This document shows positions 1-8,076 of a DNA stretch of 64,000 bases, piece by piece (within the stretch, counting starts at the first letter, position 1; each line of letters begins with the position of its first letter). The stretch lies in the NCBI RefSeq assembly GCF_003319185.1, contig NZ_QOHJ01000004.1, positions 248,001 through 312,000 of the forward strand, in the 5' to 3' direction. This DNA comes from Blastococcus sp. TF02A-30. GTDB lineage: Bacteria > Actinomycetota > Actinomycetes > Mycobacteriales > Geodermatophilaceae. The notes beneath the pieces were generated by a model that saw only the letters and a list, made by a program, of their open reading frames with translations, was not told the DNA's origin and made no database searches. The position numbers were made by a program, and so were the translations under genes.

Positions 1-1057
1 CCACGGTGAGCGCGGAGGCCAGCAGCGTCGAGACGACGATGCCGAACGCGGGCACGCCGCGCCGGGTCCGGGCGAACTGGACCGGGAAGAGCCGGTCCTG
101 CGCCGCGGCCAGCGGCATCTCCGCGACGATGAGGGTCCAGCCGATGAGCGCGCCCAGACCGGACACGATGGCCGCCACCGCGACGGCCTGGCCCGCCCAG
201 GTGCCGCCGACGATGGCGTCGGCGGAGTCGGTGAAGGGGGCGGTCGAGTCCTGCAGCGCGGCGTTCGGCACGGTGCCGAAGACGGTGACCGTGCCGAGGA
301 TGTACACGACGGCGCAGCCGATGGTGCCGAGGACGGTCGCCCGGCCGACGTTGCGGGTCGGGTCCGCCACCCGGCCGGCGGCGACGGAGGCGGTCTCGAT
401 GCCCAGGTAGCTGAACAGCGCGATCGCCGACGCGGCGGAGATGGCCCCCCAGGCGGACATGCCCGAGCCGTTGAAGGCCCCGAAGTTGTCCACGTCCACG
501 AAGAGCAGGCCGACGGTGGCCATGAGCAGCAGCGGCACGAACTTGAGGACCGTGGTCACCACCTGCAGCGCGCCGGTGTTGCGCAGCCCGGAGAGGTTGA
601 CCGCGGCCGGGATCCAGAGGCCCACCAGCGCGATCACGATGGACCAGGCGGTGTCGTGCCCGGTGTTCCAGAAGACCTCCACGTAGCCGACCCAGGCCAC
701 GACGATCGCCGCGTTGCCGGCCCACGCGGTGATCCAGTAGGACCAGGCGTTGAGGAACCCGGCGAACTCGCCGAACGCCTCCCGCGCGTAGACGTACGGA
801 CCTCCCGAGCCGGGCAGCCGCCGGGACAGCGCCCCGAAGGTCAGCGCCAGGGCCAGCGCCCCGACCGTGACGAGGACGAAGGCGACGAGGCTGATCGGCC
901 CGTACACCGCCAGCGCGGCCGGCAGGGCGAAGACCCCGGTGCCGATGACGGAGCCGACCACCAGGGCCGTCGCGGTGGGGAGGCCGAACCGGTGCTCGGC
1001 GGGCGGGGGCTCGGGCGAGGAGCCCGCGGCTGCCTCGAGCGTCGTGGAACGGGTCAT
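1..1057 (-). CDS. APC-family amino acid permease (3' end missing)
   Basis: An integral membrane amino-acid/polyamine permease of the APC superfamily, probably a proton- or exchange-driven transporter in the cytoplasmic membrane. Reading leftward from ATG 1057 gives a continuous 352-codon frame that leaves the window, so the C-terminus is missing. The APC signature GSVIGTGVF lies at residues 35-43 in the first membrane helix, and alternating hydrophobic helices follow. An unstructured Pro/Glu-rich N-terminus of about 20 residues precedes helix 1. The arrangement resembles the arginine/agmatine antiporter branch, but the substrate cannot be read from this part. A purine-rich stretch just before the ATG can serve as ribosome binding site. 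The family is secure; the substrate is not. Confidence 0.85.
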   Translation of the reverse strand, partial: MTRSTTLEAAAGSSPEPPPAEHRFGLPTATALVVGSVIGTGVFALPAALAVYGPISLVAFVLVTVGALALALTFGALSRRLPGSGGPYVYAREAFGEFAGFLNAWSYWITAWAGNAAIVVAWVGYVEVFWNTGHDTAWSIVIALVGLWIPAAVNLSGLRNTGALQVVTTVLKFVPLLLMATVGLLFVDVDNFGAFNGSGMSAWGAISAASAIALFSYLGIETASVAAGRVADPTRNVGRATVLGTIGCAVVYILGTVTVFGTVPNAALQDSTAPFTDSADAIVGGTWAGQAVAVAAIVSGLGALIGWTLIVAEMPLAAAQDRLFPVQFARTRRGVPAFGIVVSTLLASALTV

Positions 1058-1231
1058 GTCCGGTCTCCTGGGGTCGTGAGCTGCGCCGTCGCAGCCGGGA
1101 CGAGCCTGGCCGCGGGGACGTCGCGGCCCCAGGGACCAAGGTCGGGCAGCGGGATGACCCGCCGCCCCCCGCCGGGGTCCGCGCCCGGGACCTTCGGCCT
1201 CGCCCGTCCGTGCTCGCCTGCTCCGGACCGG

Positions 1232-1735
1232 TCAGCCGCCGTCGGTGCGGCGGGTGACGACCACCCGCCAGAAGATCTGCACGGCCGCGGCCAGCACCGC
1301 GGCGTTGAACAGCATCTGCACGCTCACCACCAGCCGGGCCAGCTGGCCGGCGGCGTGCACGTCGCCGTACCCGACCGTGGCCAGCATCGCCAGCGCGAAG
1401 TAGAGGGCGTCGGTCCGCGTCCGCAGCCCGACGAACTGCCCCTCGCCGCCGGTGGCCACCAGGTAGTCGGCGAGGGCGGAGACGACGATGCCGACGACCA
1501 GGGCGACCAGCAACCGGTCCAGCCGGACGGCTGCGGCGTCGGCGTGCGCGTCGCGGAGGACCTCCCGGGCGACGAACCACGCCGCCGCGGCCAGCACCGC
1601 GGCGGTGCCGACCGCGCGGAGCAGCGTGCCGGTCTCCGCCGCGGGTTCGCGGACCGGCACGAGGTAGTAGGCGACCAGCACGAGCCCCAGCACCACGACG
1701 GGTGCGGTGCGCCGCCGTCGCCGTGCCGGACCCAC
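1232..1735 (-). CDS. Small potassium-channel-like membrane protein (ion channel domain)
   Basis: A 167-residue membrane protein with a potassium-selectivity filter, TVGYGD, at residues 120-125. The filter is followed by a last hydrophobic helix (about 130-155), the normal pore-loop/inner-helix layout of the two-TM ion channel domain. Two further hydrophobic segments (about 11-27 and 41-57) precede it, and a helix at about 73-92 forms the outer pore helix. It probably passes K+ across the cytoplasmic membrane. No RCK or other regulatory domain is present, so gating is unknown. The start is GTG 1735, because a GAGGAGGAGG ribosome binding site lies about 10 nt upstream. The frame stays open further upstream but that part is arginine-rich noise. 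It is divergent from the lipoprotein gene at 1915. Confidence 0.8.
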   Translation of the reverse strand: MGPARRRRRTAPVVVLGLVLVAYYLVPVREPAAETGTLLRAVGTAAVLAAAAWFVAREVLRDAHADAAAVRLDRLLVALVVGIVVSALADYLVATGGEGQFVGLRTRTDALYFALAMLATVGYGDVHAAGQLARLVVSVQMLFNAAVLAAAVQIFWRVVVTRRTDGG

Positions 1736-1914
1736 GATGGGCTGACCTCCTCCTCGGGCGCTGCTCTGCGCCAGCGAAGCCGCCCGGCCCCGGCCCCGCG
1801 ATGGCCGGAGGTACCGGGGCAGCAGGGGCCGACGTCCCCGGGCGGGACCTTCGACGGCCGCGCGCGCACCGTTCGGCCCGGGCGCCCGCCGGGTCGGCCC
1901 GCCACGGTGGGTGC

Positions 1915-2547
1915 ATGAGCCCGCGCCGCGCCGCCGTCCTCCTGCCGGTCCTGGTGGTCGCCGGTCTCCTCTCGGCCTGCGGCGACGACGAGGACGATCC
2001 CGGCGCATCACCCCCGCCGTCCACGGCCACCAGCTCCGCTCCCGCCACCTCCGGCTCGCCGTCGGGCACCCCCGGCACCGAGGACGACGGCCGGCCCGAC
2101 GCGCCCCCGTTCCCGGCGGACGTGGAGCCGGACACCGCGCAGGCCTCCGCGGACGCCGCCGTCACGGTGACCGGGATCCGCACCGGCCGGCACGACGGCT
2201 ACGACCGAGTCGTCCTCGACGTGGCCGGCACCGGAACCCCCGGGTGGGACGTCCGGTACGTGCCCGAGGCCAGCAGCCAGGGCAGCGGGGCGCCGATCGC
2301 GGTGGACGGCGCGGCGATCCTGCAGGTCACGCTCACCGGTGTCGGCTACCCGACCGAGACCGGGATCGAGGAGTACGCCGGCGGCACCCTGCCGGGCGCC
2401 GGCACCGAGGTGGTGACCGAGGTCGTCTGGGACACCACCTTCGAGGGCACCTCCGTGGCGTTCGTCGGCACCACGGCGCAGCGGCCGTTCCGGGTCTACC
2501 TGGTCGAGGACCCGACGCGGGTCGTCCTCGACGTCGTCCACGGATGA
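1915..2547 (+). CDS. AMIN-like domain lipoprotein
   Basis: A 210-residue exported lipoprotein. Residues 1-21 form a signal peptide ending in the lipobox LSAC, with the lipidated cysteine at 22. A low-complexity acidic/Pro/Ser/Thr linker (about 23-75) follows, as expected for a tether between membrane and domain. The folded part (about 80-210) is rich in short beta strands and contains YDRVVLDVAG and TRVVLDVVHG, typical of the actinobacterial AMIN-like domain. That domain is thought to contact cell-wall polymers, but no ligand can be read here. The start is the ATG directly before the signal peptide. The next gene starts 31 nt downstream, so the two may share a transcript. The family call rests on pattern recognition of the strand repeats. 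Confidence 0.7.
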   Translation: MSPRRAAVLLPVLVVAGLLSACGDDEDDPGASPPPSTATSSAPATSGSPSGTPGTEDDGRPDAPPFPADVEPDTAQASADAAVTVTGIRTGRHDGYDRVVLDVAGTGTPGWDVRYVPEASSQGSGAPIAVDGAAILQVTLTGVGYPTETGIEEYAGGTLPGAGTEVVTEVVWDTTFEGTSVAFVGTTAQRPFRVYLVEDPTRVVLDVVHG

Positions 2548-2578
2548 GGGAGCAGCACGTGCACGAGGAGCACCGGTC

Positions 2579-3259
2579 ATGACCACCGGCCCGGTCGCGC
2601 TGGTCGAGTCGGCACCGACGGCAGCGGCGGTCGTTCGGGGGCACGTCACCCCGGCGGAGCTGCCCGGCTTCCTGTCCGCCGCCTACACCGACGTCCTGCA
2701 GGTGCTGGCCGAGCAGCACCGCGCGCCCGCCGGACCACCGTTCGCGCGCTACCGGGAGTCCGGCGACGGCTTCGAGGTCGAGGCGGGCTTCCCGTCCGAC
2801 GGGCCGCTGGAGCCATCGGGGCGGGTGGTGCCGCTGGTCCTGCCCGGCGGGCCGGCCGTCACCGCCCTCCACCACGGCTCCTACGAGTCGGTGGGCGAGA
2901 CCTACGACGCGCTCACCCGCTGGCTGACCGCCCACGGCCACCGGCCCGCCGGCGACGCGTGGGAGTCCTACCTCGACGAGCCGGGGGGTCCGCAGCCGCG
3001 GACGGCGGTGCGCCTGCCCTGCACCCGCGATCCGGGAGCGCCGGTGGGCCGACGGCGGTGGCGGGATCTGAGCCCGGCGCAGCAGACCGCGGTGCTCGTG
3101 CTGGCCTCGGTGCAGCTCTCGCTGGCCGCGACGGCCTGGGCGGACCTGGCGACCCGCCCGCCGGAGCGGGTCAACGGCCGCAAGTCGGTGTGGGCCGCGG
3201 TGATCGCGGTGAACTTCGTCGGGCCCGTCGCGTGGTTCCGCTGGGGGCGCCGGTCCTGA
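2579..3259 (+). CDS. GyrI-like effector-binding domain fused to a PLDc_N-like membrane segment
   Basis: A 226-residue protein with two unlike halves. Residues 1-150 match the GyrI-like small-molecule-binding fold: paired strand-helix repeats with signatures such as ALHHGSYESVGETYDALTRW and AWESYLDEP. In other proteins this domain binds hydrophobic effectors. Residues about 155-226 start with a basic linker, then two hydrophobic helices (VLVLASVQLSLAATAWADL and VIAVNFVGPVAWFRWGR). The second, with N..GP..WF..GR, looks like the PLDc_N two-helix membrane anchor of actinobacteria. No DNA-binding domain is present, so this is not a standard MerR/AraC regulator. A membrane-anchored ligand binder is the simplest inference. 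It begins 31 nt after the lipoprotein gene. The start ATG lies soon after GAGGAG. Confidence 0.65.
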   Translation: MTTGPVALVESAPTAAAVVRGHVTPAELPGFLSAAYTDVLQVLAEQHRAPAGPPFARYRESGDGFEVEAGFPSDGPLEPSGRVVPLVLPGGPAVTALHHGSYESVGETYDALTRWLTAHGHRPAGDAWESYLDEPGGPQPRTAVRLPCTRDPGAPVGRRRWRDLSPAQQTAVLVLASVQLSLAATAWADLATRPPERVNGRKSVWAAVIAVNFVGPVAWFRWGRRS

Positions 3260-3265
3260 GCCGGT

Positions 3266-3784
3266 TCACCGCAGCAGGGACTCCAGCGTCTTGGCCGACA
3301 GCAGCCGCGCCCACCAGGGACGGCGCTGCGCCGGCGGGGCCGGGGTCGGGGACCGGCGGTCGCGACGCCAGCCCCGCTCCGCGGGACGGACCGCCATCGC
3401 GCCGCCCTTCATGCTGACCCAGCCGCCGGGCCCCATGGTGACCAGCGCCTTGGCGCCGGACGGGCGGGCCGCCAGCCGGCGCGCGACCAGGACCGCGCCG
3501 ACGACGACCTCCGCGGTGGTGAGCACGCGGGTGACGTCGACGGCCGGGTGCCAGCGCACCCGCCCGCGGCGCAGCACGAACGCGCCGAGGGGCCGGGTGC
3601 CGCCCATCCCCGCGTCGAAGCGGCGCCGGTCCCCCGCCGCGCCGGGTGTCCGCGTCGCGGTGTGCGTGCGGGCCGCGGTGGCGGTGATGACCGTCGTGCC
3701 GTCCCGCTCGCACGGCACCCCGAACGCGGTGGCCCGGCCGTGCCCGTCGGACCGCGGGTCGGCGTGGACGGGATCGAGGGACAT
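3266..3784 (-). CDS. Hypothetical protein, possibly related to GerW/YtfJ
   Basis: A 172-residue protein of unknown function. The middle part contains GGTRPLGAFVLRRGRVRWHP followed by AVDVTRVLTTAEVVVGAVLVARRLAARP. A glycine-rich turn, a short strand pair and a hydrophobic helix in this order recall the core of the GerW/YtfJ family, which has PVAFvv..g.v...P.vD. The match is partial, and the rest (Thr/Ala/Arg-rich N-terminus, Pro-rich C-terminus with RPWWARLL) has no recognisable fold. The start is ATG 3784, with GGAGG five nt upstream. A longer frame exists but is low in coding character. It converges on the GyrI-like gene, leaving only 6 nt between stops, and is divergent from the acyl-CoA ligase. 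Function unknown. Confidence 0.5.
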   Translation of the reverse strand: MSLDPVHADPRSDGHGRATAFGVPCERDGTTVITATAARTHTATRTPGAAGDRRRFDAGMGGTRPLGAFVLRRGRVRWHPAVDVTRVLTTAEVVVGAVLVARRLAARPSGAKALVTMGPGGWVSMKGGAMAVRPAERGWRRDRRSPTPAPPAQRRPWWARLLSAKTLESLLR

Positions 3785-3950
3785 CGCGGCCTCCGCGGCG
3801 GCTCGGCTGGATCGCACGCCCTCCAGGCTGGCACCACCGGGCCCCGCGCTCCCGGGTCGGAAGTCACCGGTGGCACCGCCCTCCGGCCGGTGCCACGGCG
3901 GCCCTGCTGCCGCCAGCATCGGGCAGCACGACGACGAGAGGCAGGGCACC

Positions 3951-5474
3951 GTGTCACTCAACCTCGCCTTCCTGCTGCGGGAATCGGCGCGCACGCACCC
4001 GGAGAAGTGGGCGCTGCTCCACGACGGCGGGCGCATGTCCTACGTCGAGCTGGACGCCGCCTCCGACCGGTTCGCCGCGGGGCTGGTGTCCCGCGGGCTG
4101 CGTCCGGGCGACGCCGTGGCACTGCAGCTGCCGAACGTGCCGCACTTCCCCGTGGCGTACTTCGGGATCCTCAAGGCGGGCTGCGTGGCCGTCCCCGTCA
4201 ACACCCTGCTCCGGTCGGCGGAGATCGCCTACGTCCTCCGCGACTCCGGCGCCCGCCTGCTCGTCACCTGGAACGGTGCGGCCGAGGAGGCCGCCAAGGC
4301 GGCGGCGGACGTCGGCCTCCAGGAGCTGTTCGTGCTGGACCTGCCGGGCTTCCCGCCGGCGTCGGTCGGCCGCCGGTTCCAGCAGCTGGCGGAGGCAGTC
4401 GTCCTCGGGCCGCCGCCGCTGCACCAGTCCGATCCCGGTGACACCGCCGCGATCATCTACACCGCGGGCACGACCGGGCGGCCCAAGGGCGCGGAGCTGA
4501 CGCACTTCCAGCTGTTCATGAACGCCGACACCCCCGGACGGCTCTTCGGCATCCGCGACGACGACGTCATCCTCACCGTGCTGCCGCTGTTCCACGTCTT
4601 CGGGCTCTCGAGCATCCTGAACTGCGCCGTGCGCTTCGCCGCGACGATGTCGCTGGTCCCGCGGTTCGACCCGGAGCGGGTCATGGCGACGATCCAGCGC
4701 GACGGCGTCACCGTCTTCGAGGGCGTGCCGACCATGTACATCGCGCTGCTCAACCACCCCCGCCGCGACGAGTTCCACCTGTCCTCGCTGCGGGTGGGCA
4801 TCTCCGGCGGCGCCCCGCTCCCCGCCGAGGTCATCGACGAGGTGGAGCGCACCTGGGGCATCGTCGTCCTCGAGGGCTACGGGATGTCGGAGACCGCGTC
4901 GACGACGACGTTCAACGTCAGCGCCGAGGAGCGCCGGGTCTACAGCGTCGGCAAGCCGGTCTACGGCGTCGAGGTGGGCATCTGGGACGACGCCGGCCGC
5001 CCGCTGCCACCCGGGCAGGAGCACGTGGGCGAGATCGTCGTCCGCGGGGTCAACGTCATGCGCGGCTACCACGGCCGGCCGGACGCGACGGCCGAGGCGA
5101 TGGCCGGCGGCTGGTTCCACACCGGCGACCTCGGCTACCTCGACTCCGACGGGTTCCTCTTCGTCGTCGACCGCAAGAAGGACCTGATCATCCGCGGCGG
5201 TGAGAACGTCTACCCGCACGAGGTGGAGGACGTCCTCTACGAGCACCCGGCCGTCGCGGAGGCGGCGGTCGTGGGGGTCCCCGATCCCCGGCTGGGGCAG
5301 GAGGTGAAGGCCTTCGTGGCCCTGCGCCCGGGACGGGTGGCCACGGAGGCCGAGCTGGTCGCCTTCGTGCGGGAGCGCGTGGCGTCCTACAAGTACCCGC
5401 GCACGGTCGAGTTCCGGGACGCGCTGCCGAAGAACGCCACGGGCAAGATCCTCAAGCGGGAGCTCGTCGGCTGA
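3951..5474 (+). CDS. Long-chain fatty-acid--CoA ligase / AMP-dependent synthetase
   Basis: A 507-residue acyl-activating enzyme of the ANL superfamily. It activates a carboxylic acid with ATP to an acyl-adenylate and transfers it to CoA in the cytoplasm. The P-loop-like motif YTAGTTGRPKGAEL lies near residue 168, the GYGMSETAS motif near 310, and HTGDLGYLDSDGFLFVVDRKKDLI near 390. The C-terminal lysine motif (KNATGKILKREL) is at the end. Length is normal for fatty-acid ligases. The start is GTG 3951, preceded by GAGAGG; a much longer upstream frame overlaps the divergent gene and is rejected. Its stop TGA shares a base with the ATG of the WS/DGAT gene, so the two are translationally coupled. 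An acyl-CoA produced here could feed the acyltransferase. Chain-length preference is unknown. Confidence 0.9.
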   Translation: MSLNLAFLLRESARTHPEKWALLHDGGRMSYVELDAASDRFAAGLVSRGLRPGDAVALQLPNVPHFPVAYFGILKAGCVAVPVNTLLRSAEIAYVLRDSGARLLVTWNGAAEEAAKAAADVGLQELFVLDLPGFPPASVGRRFQQLAEAVVLGPPPLHQSDPGDTAAIIYTAGTTGRPKGAELTHFQLFMNADTPGRLFGIRDDDVILTVLPLFHVFGLSSILNCAVRFAATMSLVPRFDPERVMATIQRDGVTVFEGVPTMYIALLNHPRRDEFHLSSLRVGISGGAPLPAEVIDEVERTWGIVVLEGYGMSETASTTTFNVSAEERRVYSVGKPVYGVEVGIWDDAGRPLPPGQEHVGEIVVRGVNVMRGYHGRPDATAEAMAGGWFHTGDLGYLDSDGFLFVVDRKKDLIIRGGENVYPHEVEDVLYEHPAVAEAAVVGVPDPRLGQEVKAFVALRPGRVATEAELVAFVRERVASYKYPRTVEFRDALPKNATGKILKRELVG

Positions 5475-6919
5475 TGGACCGCATGAGCCCGCTGGACGCC
5501 GCGTTCCTCCAGCTCGAGGACGAGGAGCCCGGCACGTCCCTGGCCATCGCGTCGATCGCGGTGTTCGAGGGCCGCGCGCCGTCCACCGACGAGTTCGCCG
5601 CCGCGCTGGCCGGCCGGCTGCCGCTGATCCCCCGGTACCGCCAGAAGGCCCGCGAGGTGGCGCTGGACCTCGGCCCGCCGGTGTGGGTGGACGACCCGTC
5701 CTTCGACCTCGGCTACCACCTGCGCCGCACCGCCCTGCCCCCGCCGGGGGGCGACCGCGAGCTGGCCGCGCTCATGGGCCGGGTCATGTCGGCCCGGCTG
5801 GACCGGGCCCGCCCCCTGTGGGAGTACTGGCTGGTCGACGGCGTGCGCGACGCGGGTACCGGCGAGGAGCGCTGGGCCCTCATCTCGAAGGTCCACCACA
5901 GCATGGTCGACGGCATCTCGGGGACCGATCTGTACCGGGTGGTCTTCGACGCCACTCCCGAGCCCGGCGCCCCGGCGCCGGACGACTGGCACCCGGAGCC
6001 ACCGCCCTCGGACCTCGCGCTCGCCTCGGCGGCGGCCCTGGACCTGCTGCGGCTCCCGGCGAAGCAGGCCCGGGCGCTGCTGGCGGCGGCGCGCCGGCCG
6101 CGGGCGCTGGGCCGCACCGCCGCGCGCACCGCCCGCGGCGTGGCGTCCCTCGCCGGGGCGCTGGTCCCGGCGTCGCGGACCTCGCTGTCCGGCGCGCTGT
6201 CCGGGCACCGGCGGTTCGCGCTGGCCCGCGGCACGGTGGACGACGTCAGGAGGGTCCGCTCGGCGCTCGGGGGGACGTTCAACGACGTCGTCCTGGCCGC
6301 GGTGACCGCCGGCTTCCGGGAACTGCTCCTGGAGCGGGGCGAGCAGCCCGCGCCGCACGGCGTGCGCACCCTGGTCCCGGTCTCGGTGCGCGCCCCCGGC
6401 GAGGAGAGCATCCGGGACAACCGGGTGTCGCTGCTCCTGGCCGACCTGCCCGTCGACGTCGCCGATCCGGTCGAGCGGCTCGCGGCGGTGCGTGCACGGC
6501 TCACCCACCTCAAGGCCGCGGGCGAGGCCGAGGCCGGCGCGGCGCTGCTGGCCGTGGCCGGGGGCGAGCCCTTCCCCTCGATCGCCGCGCCGGTGCGGCT
6601 GGCCGCGCGGCTGCCGCAGCGGCAGATCGTGACGGTGACGACGAACGTGCCCGGTCCGCGCCGGCCGCTGTACGCGCTCGGCCGGCGGCTGGTGGAGATC
6701 GTCCCCTACGTCCCCATCGCCGCCCGGCTGCGCACCGGGGTGGCGATCTTCAGCTACTGCGGCCGGCTGACCTTCGGGGTGACCGGCGACTACGACACCG
6801 CGGCGGACGTGTGGACCCTGGCCGACGGCATCGAGCGCGGTCTGGCGGAGCTCGTGTCGGCCGCGGCGGCCCAGGAGGGCGAGGAGGAGGGCGGCCCGGA
6901 GCCGTTGCGCGCCCCCTGA
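5474..6919 (+). CDS. WS/DGAT family O-acyltransferase (wax ester/triacylglycerol synthase)
   Basis: A 481-residue bacterial wax ester synthase/acyl-CoA:diacylglycerol acyltransferase. It esterifies fatty alcohols or diacylglycerol with acyl-CoA, making storage lipids at the membrane face. The N-terminus MSPLDAAFLQLE is the family hallmark. The catalytic motif HHSMVDG is at about 141-147, with both histidines and the aspartate/glycine intact. The C-terminal half contains the family features VPVSVR and NVPGPRRPLYALG. ATG 5474 overlaps the upstream ligase stop (TGATG), so translation is coupled and the two form an operon. Actinobacteria usually carry many paralogues with different substrates, and the acceptor used here cannot be told from sequence. 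Confidence 0.9.
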   Translation: MDRMSPLDAAFLQLEDEEPGTSLAIASIAVFEGRAPSTDEFAAALAGRLPLIPRYRQKAREVALDLGPPVWVDDPSFDLGYHLRRTALPPPGGDRELAALMGRVMSARLDRARPLWEYWLVDGVRDAGTGEERWALISKVHHSMVDGISGTDLYRVVFDATPEPGAPAPDDWHPEPPPSDLALASAAALDLLRLPAKQARALLAAARRPRALGRTAARTARGVASLAGALVPASRTSLSGALSGHRRFALARGTVDDVRRVRSALGGTFNDVVLAAVTAGFRELLLERGEQPAPHGVRTLVPVSVRAPGEESIRDNRVSLLLADLPVDVADPVERLAAVRARLTHLKAAGEAEAGAALLAVAGGEPFPSIAAPVRLAARLPQRQIVTVTTNVPGPRRPLYALGRRLVEIVPYVPIAARLRTGVAIFSYCGRLTFGVTGDYDTAADVWTLADGIERGLAELVSAAAAQEGEEEGGPEPLRAP

Positions 6920-6928
6920 TCCCCCGGG

Positions 6929-7573
6929 TCAGCTCGCCGCCGGGGCGCCGCGCCGCTCGGCGCGCTCCTTGATGCCGTGCAGCATGCGGCGGGTCATCAC
7001 CAGGGTCACCGGCTCGCCGATCCGGGTGGCCACGCGCAGCCCCGCCTGCCGCGGGACCTCGGTGCGGGCCCGCGAGAGCAGCCGGCAGCCGCCGGCGCCG
7101 TCGGGCACGACGGAGAAGGACCACACCCCGTTCCACGGGTGCTCCGGGGGTGCCTGGCGCAGCACCAGCGCCCGCGGCGGGTCCACCCGCGCCACGGTGA
7201 AGGCGTAGCCGTCGGGCATCGGGCCGTAACCCCGCGGCACCACGACGACCCGGTCCCCCTCGGCGAGGTGCTGCCACTCCTCGCGGATCTCGTCGGCCGA
7301 GTGGATCCGCAGCCCGATCAGGTTCTCCAGCCGGTCGTAGCTGTACATGCCGCCGCGGTCCTGGCCGATCTGCACCAGCCACGCCCAGACCGCCTCCGGC
7401 GGCGCGTCCACGGGCACGGCCATCGTGAGCTGCTCGGCGGGCTCCGGGACCAGGTCGTCACCGGGCAGGACGGCGGCCACCTCCGCGTCCGTGGCTCCCC
7501 AGTTGCGTCGGGCGTGCAGCACCTGCAGGCCCGCCGCCGCGGCACCCGCGGACAGCAGCAGCGCACGGAGCAT
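6929..7573 (-). CDS. SRPBCC-family (polyketide cyclase/START-like) protein
   Basis: A 214-residue protein with an N-terminal hydrophobic segment (residues 1-17) and a START/SRPBCC helix-grip domain from about 45. Recognisable parts are the first strand and helix (VPVDAPPEAVWAWLVQIGQDRGG) and the mid-domain EEWQHLAEGDRVVVVPRG. The last long helix (RRMLHGIKERAE) closes the hydrophobic cavity. Such proteins bind or modify hydrophobic ligands, but none is indicated here. ATG 7573 has AGGAA four nt upstream. It converges with the WS/DGAT gene, with 9 nt between stops, and lies downstream of the helix-turn-helix gene on the same strand, separated by a hairpin. A conserved-domain match is likely; the function is unknown. 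Confidence 0.75.
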   Translation of the reverse strand: MLRALLLSAGAAAAGLQVLHARRNWGATDAEVAAVLPGDDLVPEPAEQLTMAVPVDAPPEAVWAWLVQIGQDRGGMYSYDRLENLIGLRIHSADEIREEWQHLAEGDRVVVVPRGYGPMPDGYAFTVARVDPPRALVLRQAPPEHPWNGVWSFSVVPDGAGGCRLLSRARTEVPRQAGLRVATRIGEPVTLVMTRRMLHGIKERAERRGAPAAS

Positions 7574-7657
7574 CGGTTCCTCGTCTCGGTGGGGCCGGCC
7601 GGCCGGCGCGGGGCAGGACCTCCAGGGTCGCCGACGACGGGGACACCGGGGCGGGCC

Positions 7658-7683
7658 GGACGTCCCCTCGGCCAGGGGCGTCC
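7658..7683 (-). terminator. Hairpin downstream of the helix-turn-helix regulator gene
   Basis: GGACGTCCCCT pairs with AGGGGCGTCC across a 5-nt loop with one bulged T. It sits 20 nt beyond the regulator's stop and before the SRPBCC gene. No T-tract follows, as is common for actinobacterial hairpins, so termination is inferred. Confidence 0.4.
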
Positions 7684-7702
7684 GACCGTGCCGCGGACGG
7701 CC

Positions 7703-8017
7703 TCAGCCCTCCCCCGGCGTCCTGCCCGCGGGGACCTCGAAGACCGCGAGCAGCTCGTCCACCTCGCGGTGGGCCTCGTTGGGATGGCGGAACGGCCGGT
7801 GCCGGTGCAGCTCGTAGCGCGTCCGCCGGCCCTCGCGGGCCCGGCTGACGTAGCCCGCCTCCTCCAGGTCCCGCAGGATCGCCAGGGTCGCGCGCTCGCT
7901 GATGCCCACCCGCTCGGCGAGCTCCGCCACCCGGGCCCGCGGATCGGCGGCGACGGCCAGGAGCACGTGCCCGTGGTTGGTGAGGAAGGTCCAGGACGGG
8001 CGGTCCGCGGCGGTCAT
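7703..8017 (-). CDS. Winged helix-turn-helix transcriptional regulator (ArsR/MarR-like)
   Basis: A 104-residue DNA-binding protein. Residues about 8-75 form a winged helix: LTNHGHVLLAVAADPRARVAELAERVGISERATLAILRDLEEAGYVSRAREGRRTRYELH holds the helix-turn-helix (ERVGISERATLAILRDLEEAG) and the wing (REGRRTRYEL). The C-terminal 30 residues look like a dimerisation helix. There are no cysteine pairs of the metal-sensing ArsR type, so a metal role cannot be claimed. The start is ATG 8017, with AGGAG about 8 nt upstream; a 12-residue arginine-rich extension is open but less likely. It is divergent from the riboswitch-terC unit. The target is unknown; autoregulation through the site at 8055-8068 is a guess. 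Confidence 0.75.
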   Translation of the reverse strand: MTAADRPSWTFLTNHGHVLLAVAADPRARVAELAERVGISERATLAILRDLEEAGYVSRAREGRRTRYELHRHRPFRHPNEAHREVDELLAVFEVPAGRTPGEG

Positions 8018-8054
8018 CCGGCGTCTCCTGTTCGGATCGGGTGGCGCGAACACC

Positions 8055-8068
8055 TGAAGTGCGGTTCA
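8055..8068. promoter_or_regulatory. Candidate operator of the helix-turn-helix regulator
   Basis: The inverted repeat TGAA-N6-TTCA lies 38 nt upstream of the regulator's ATG and just before the riboswitch, inside a wider GCGAAC/GTTCGC repeat (8046-8077). The position fits autorepression. The half-sites are short, so this is a weak call. Confidence 0.3.
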
Positions 8069-8076
8069 CTCGTTCG

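Noticed and set aside
1232-2011. A 259-residue version of the channel protein
   Set aside because: The first 92 residues are Arg/Pro-rich and overlap the divergent lipoprotein gene. GTG 1735 has a strong ribosome binding site.
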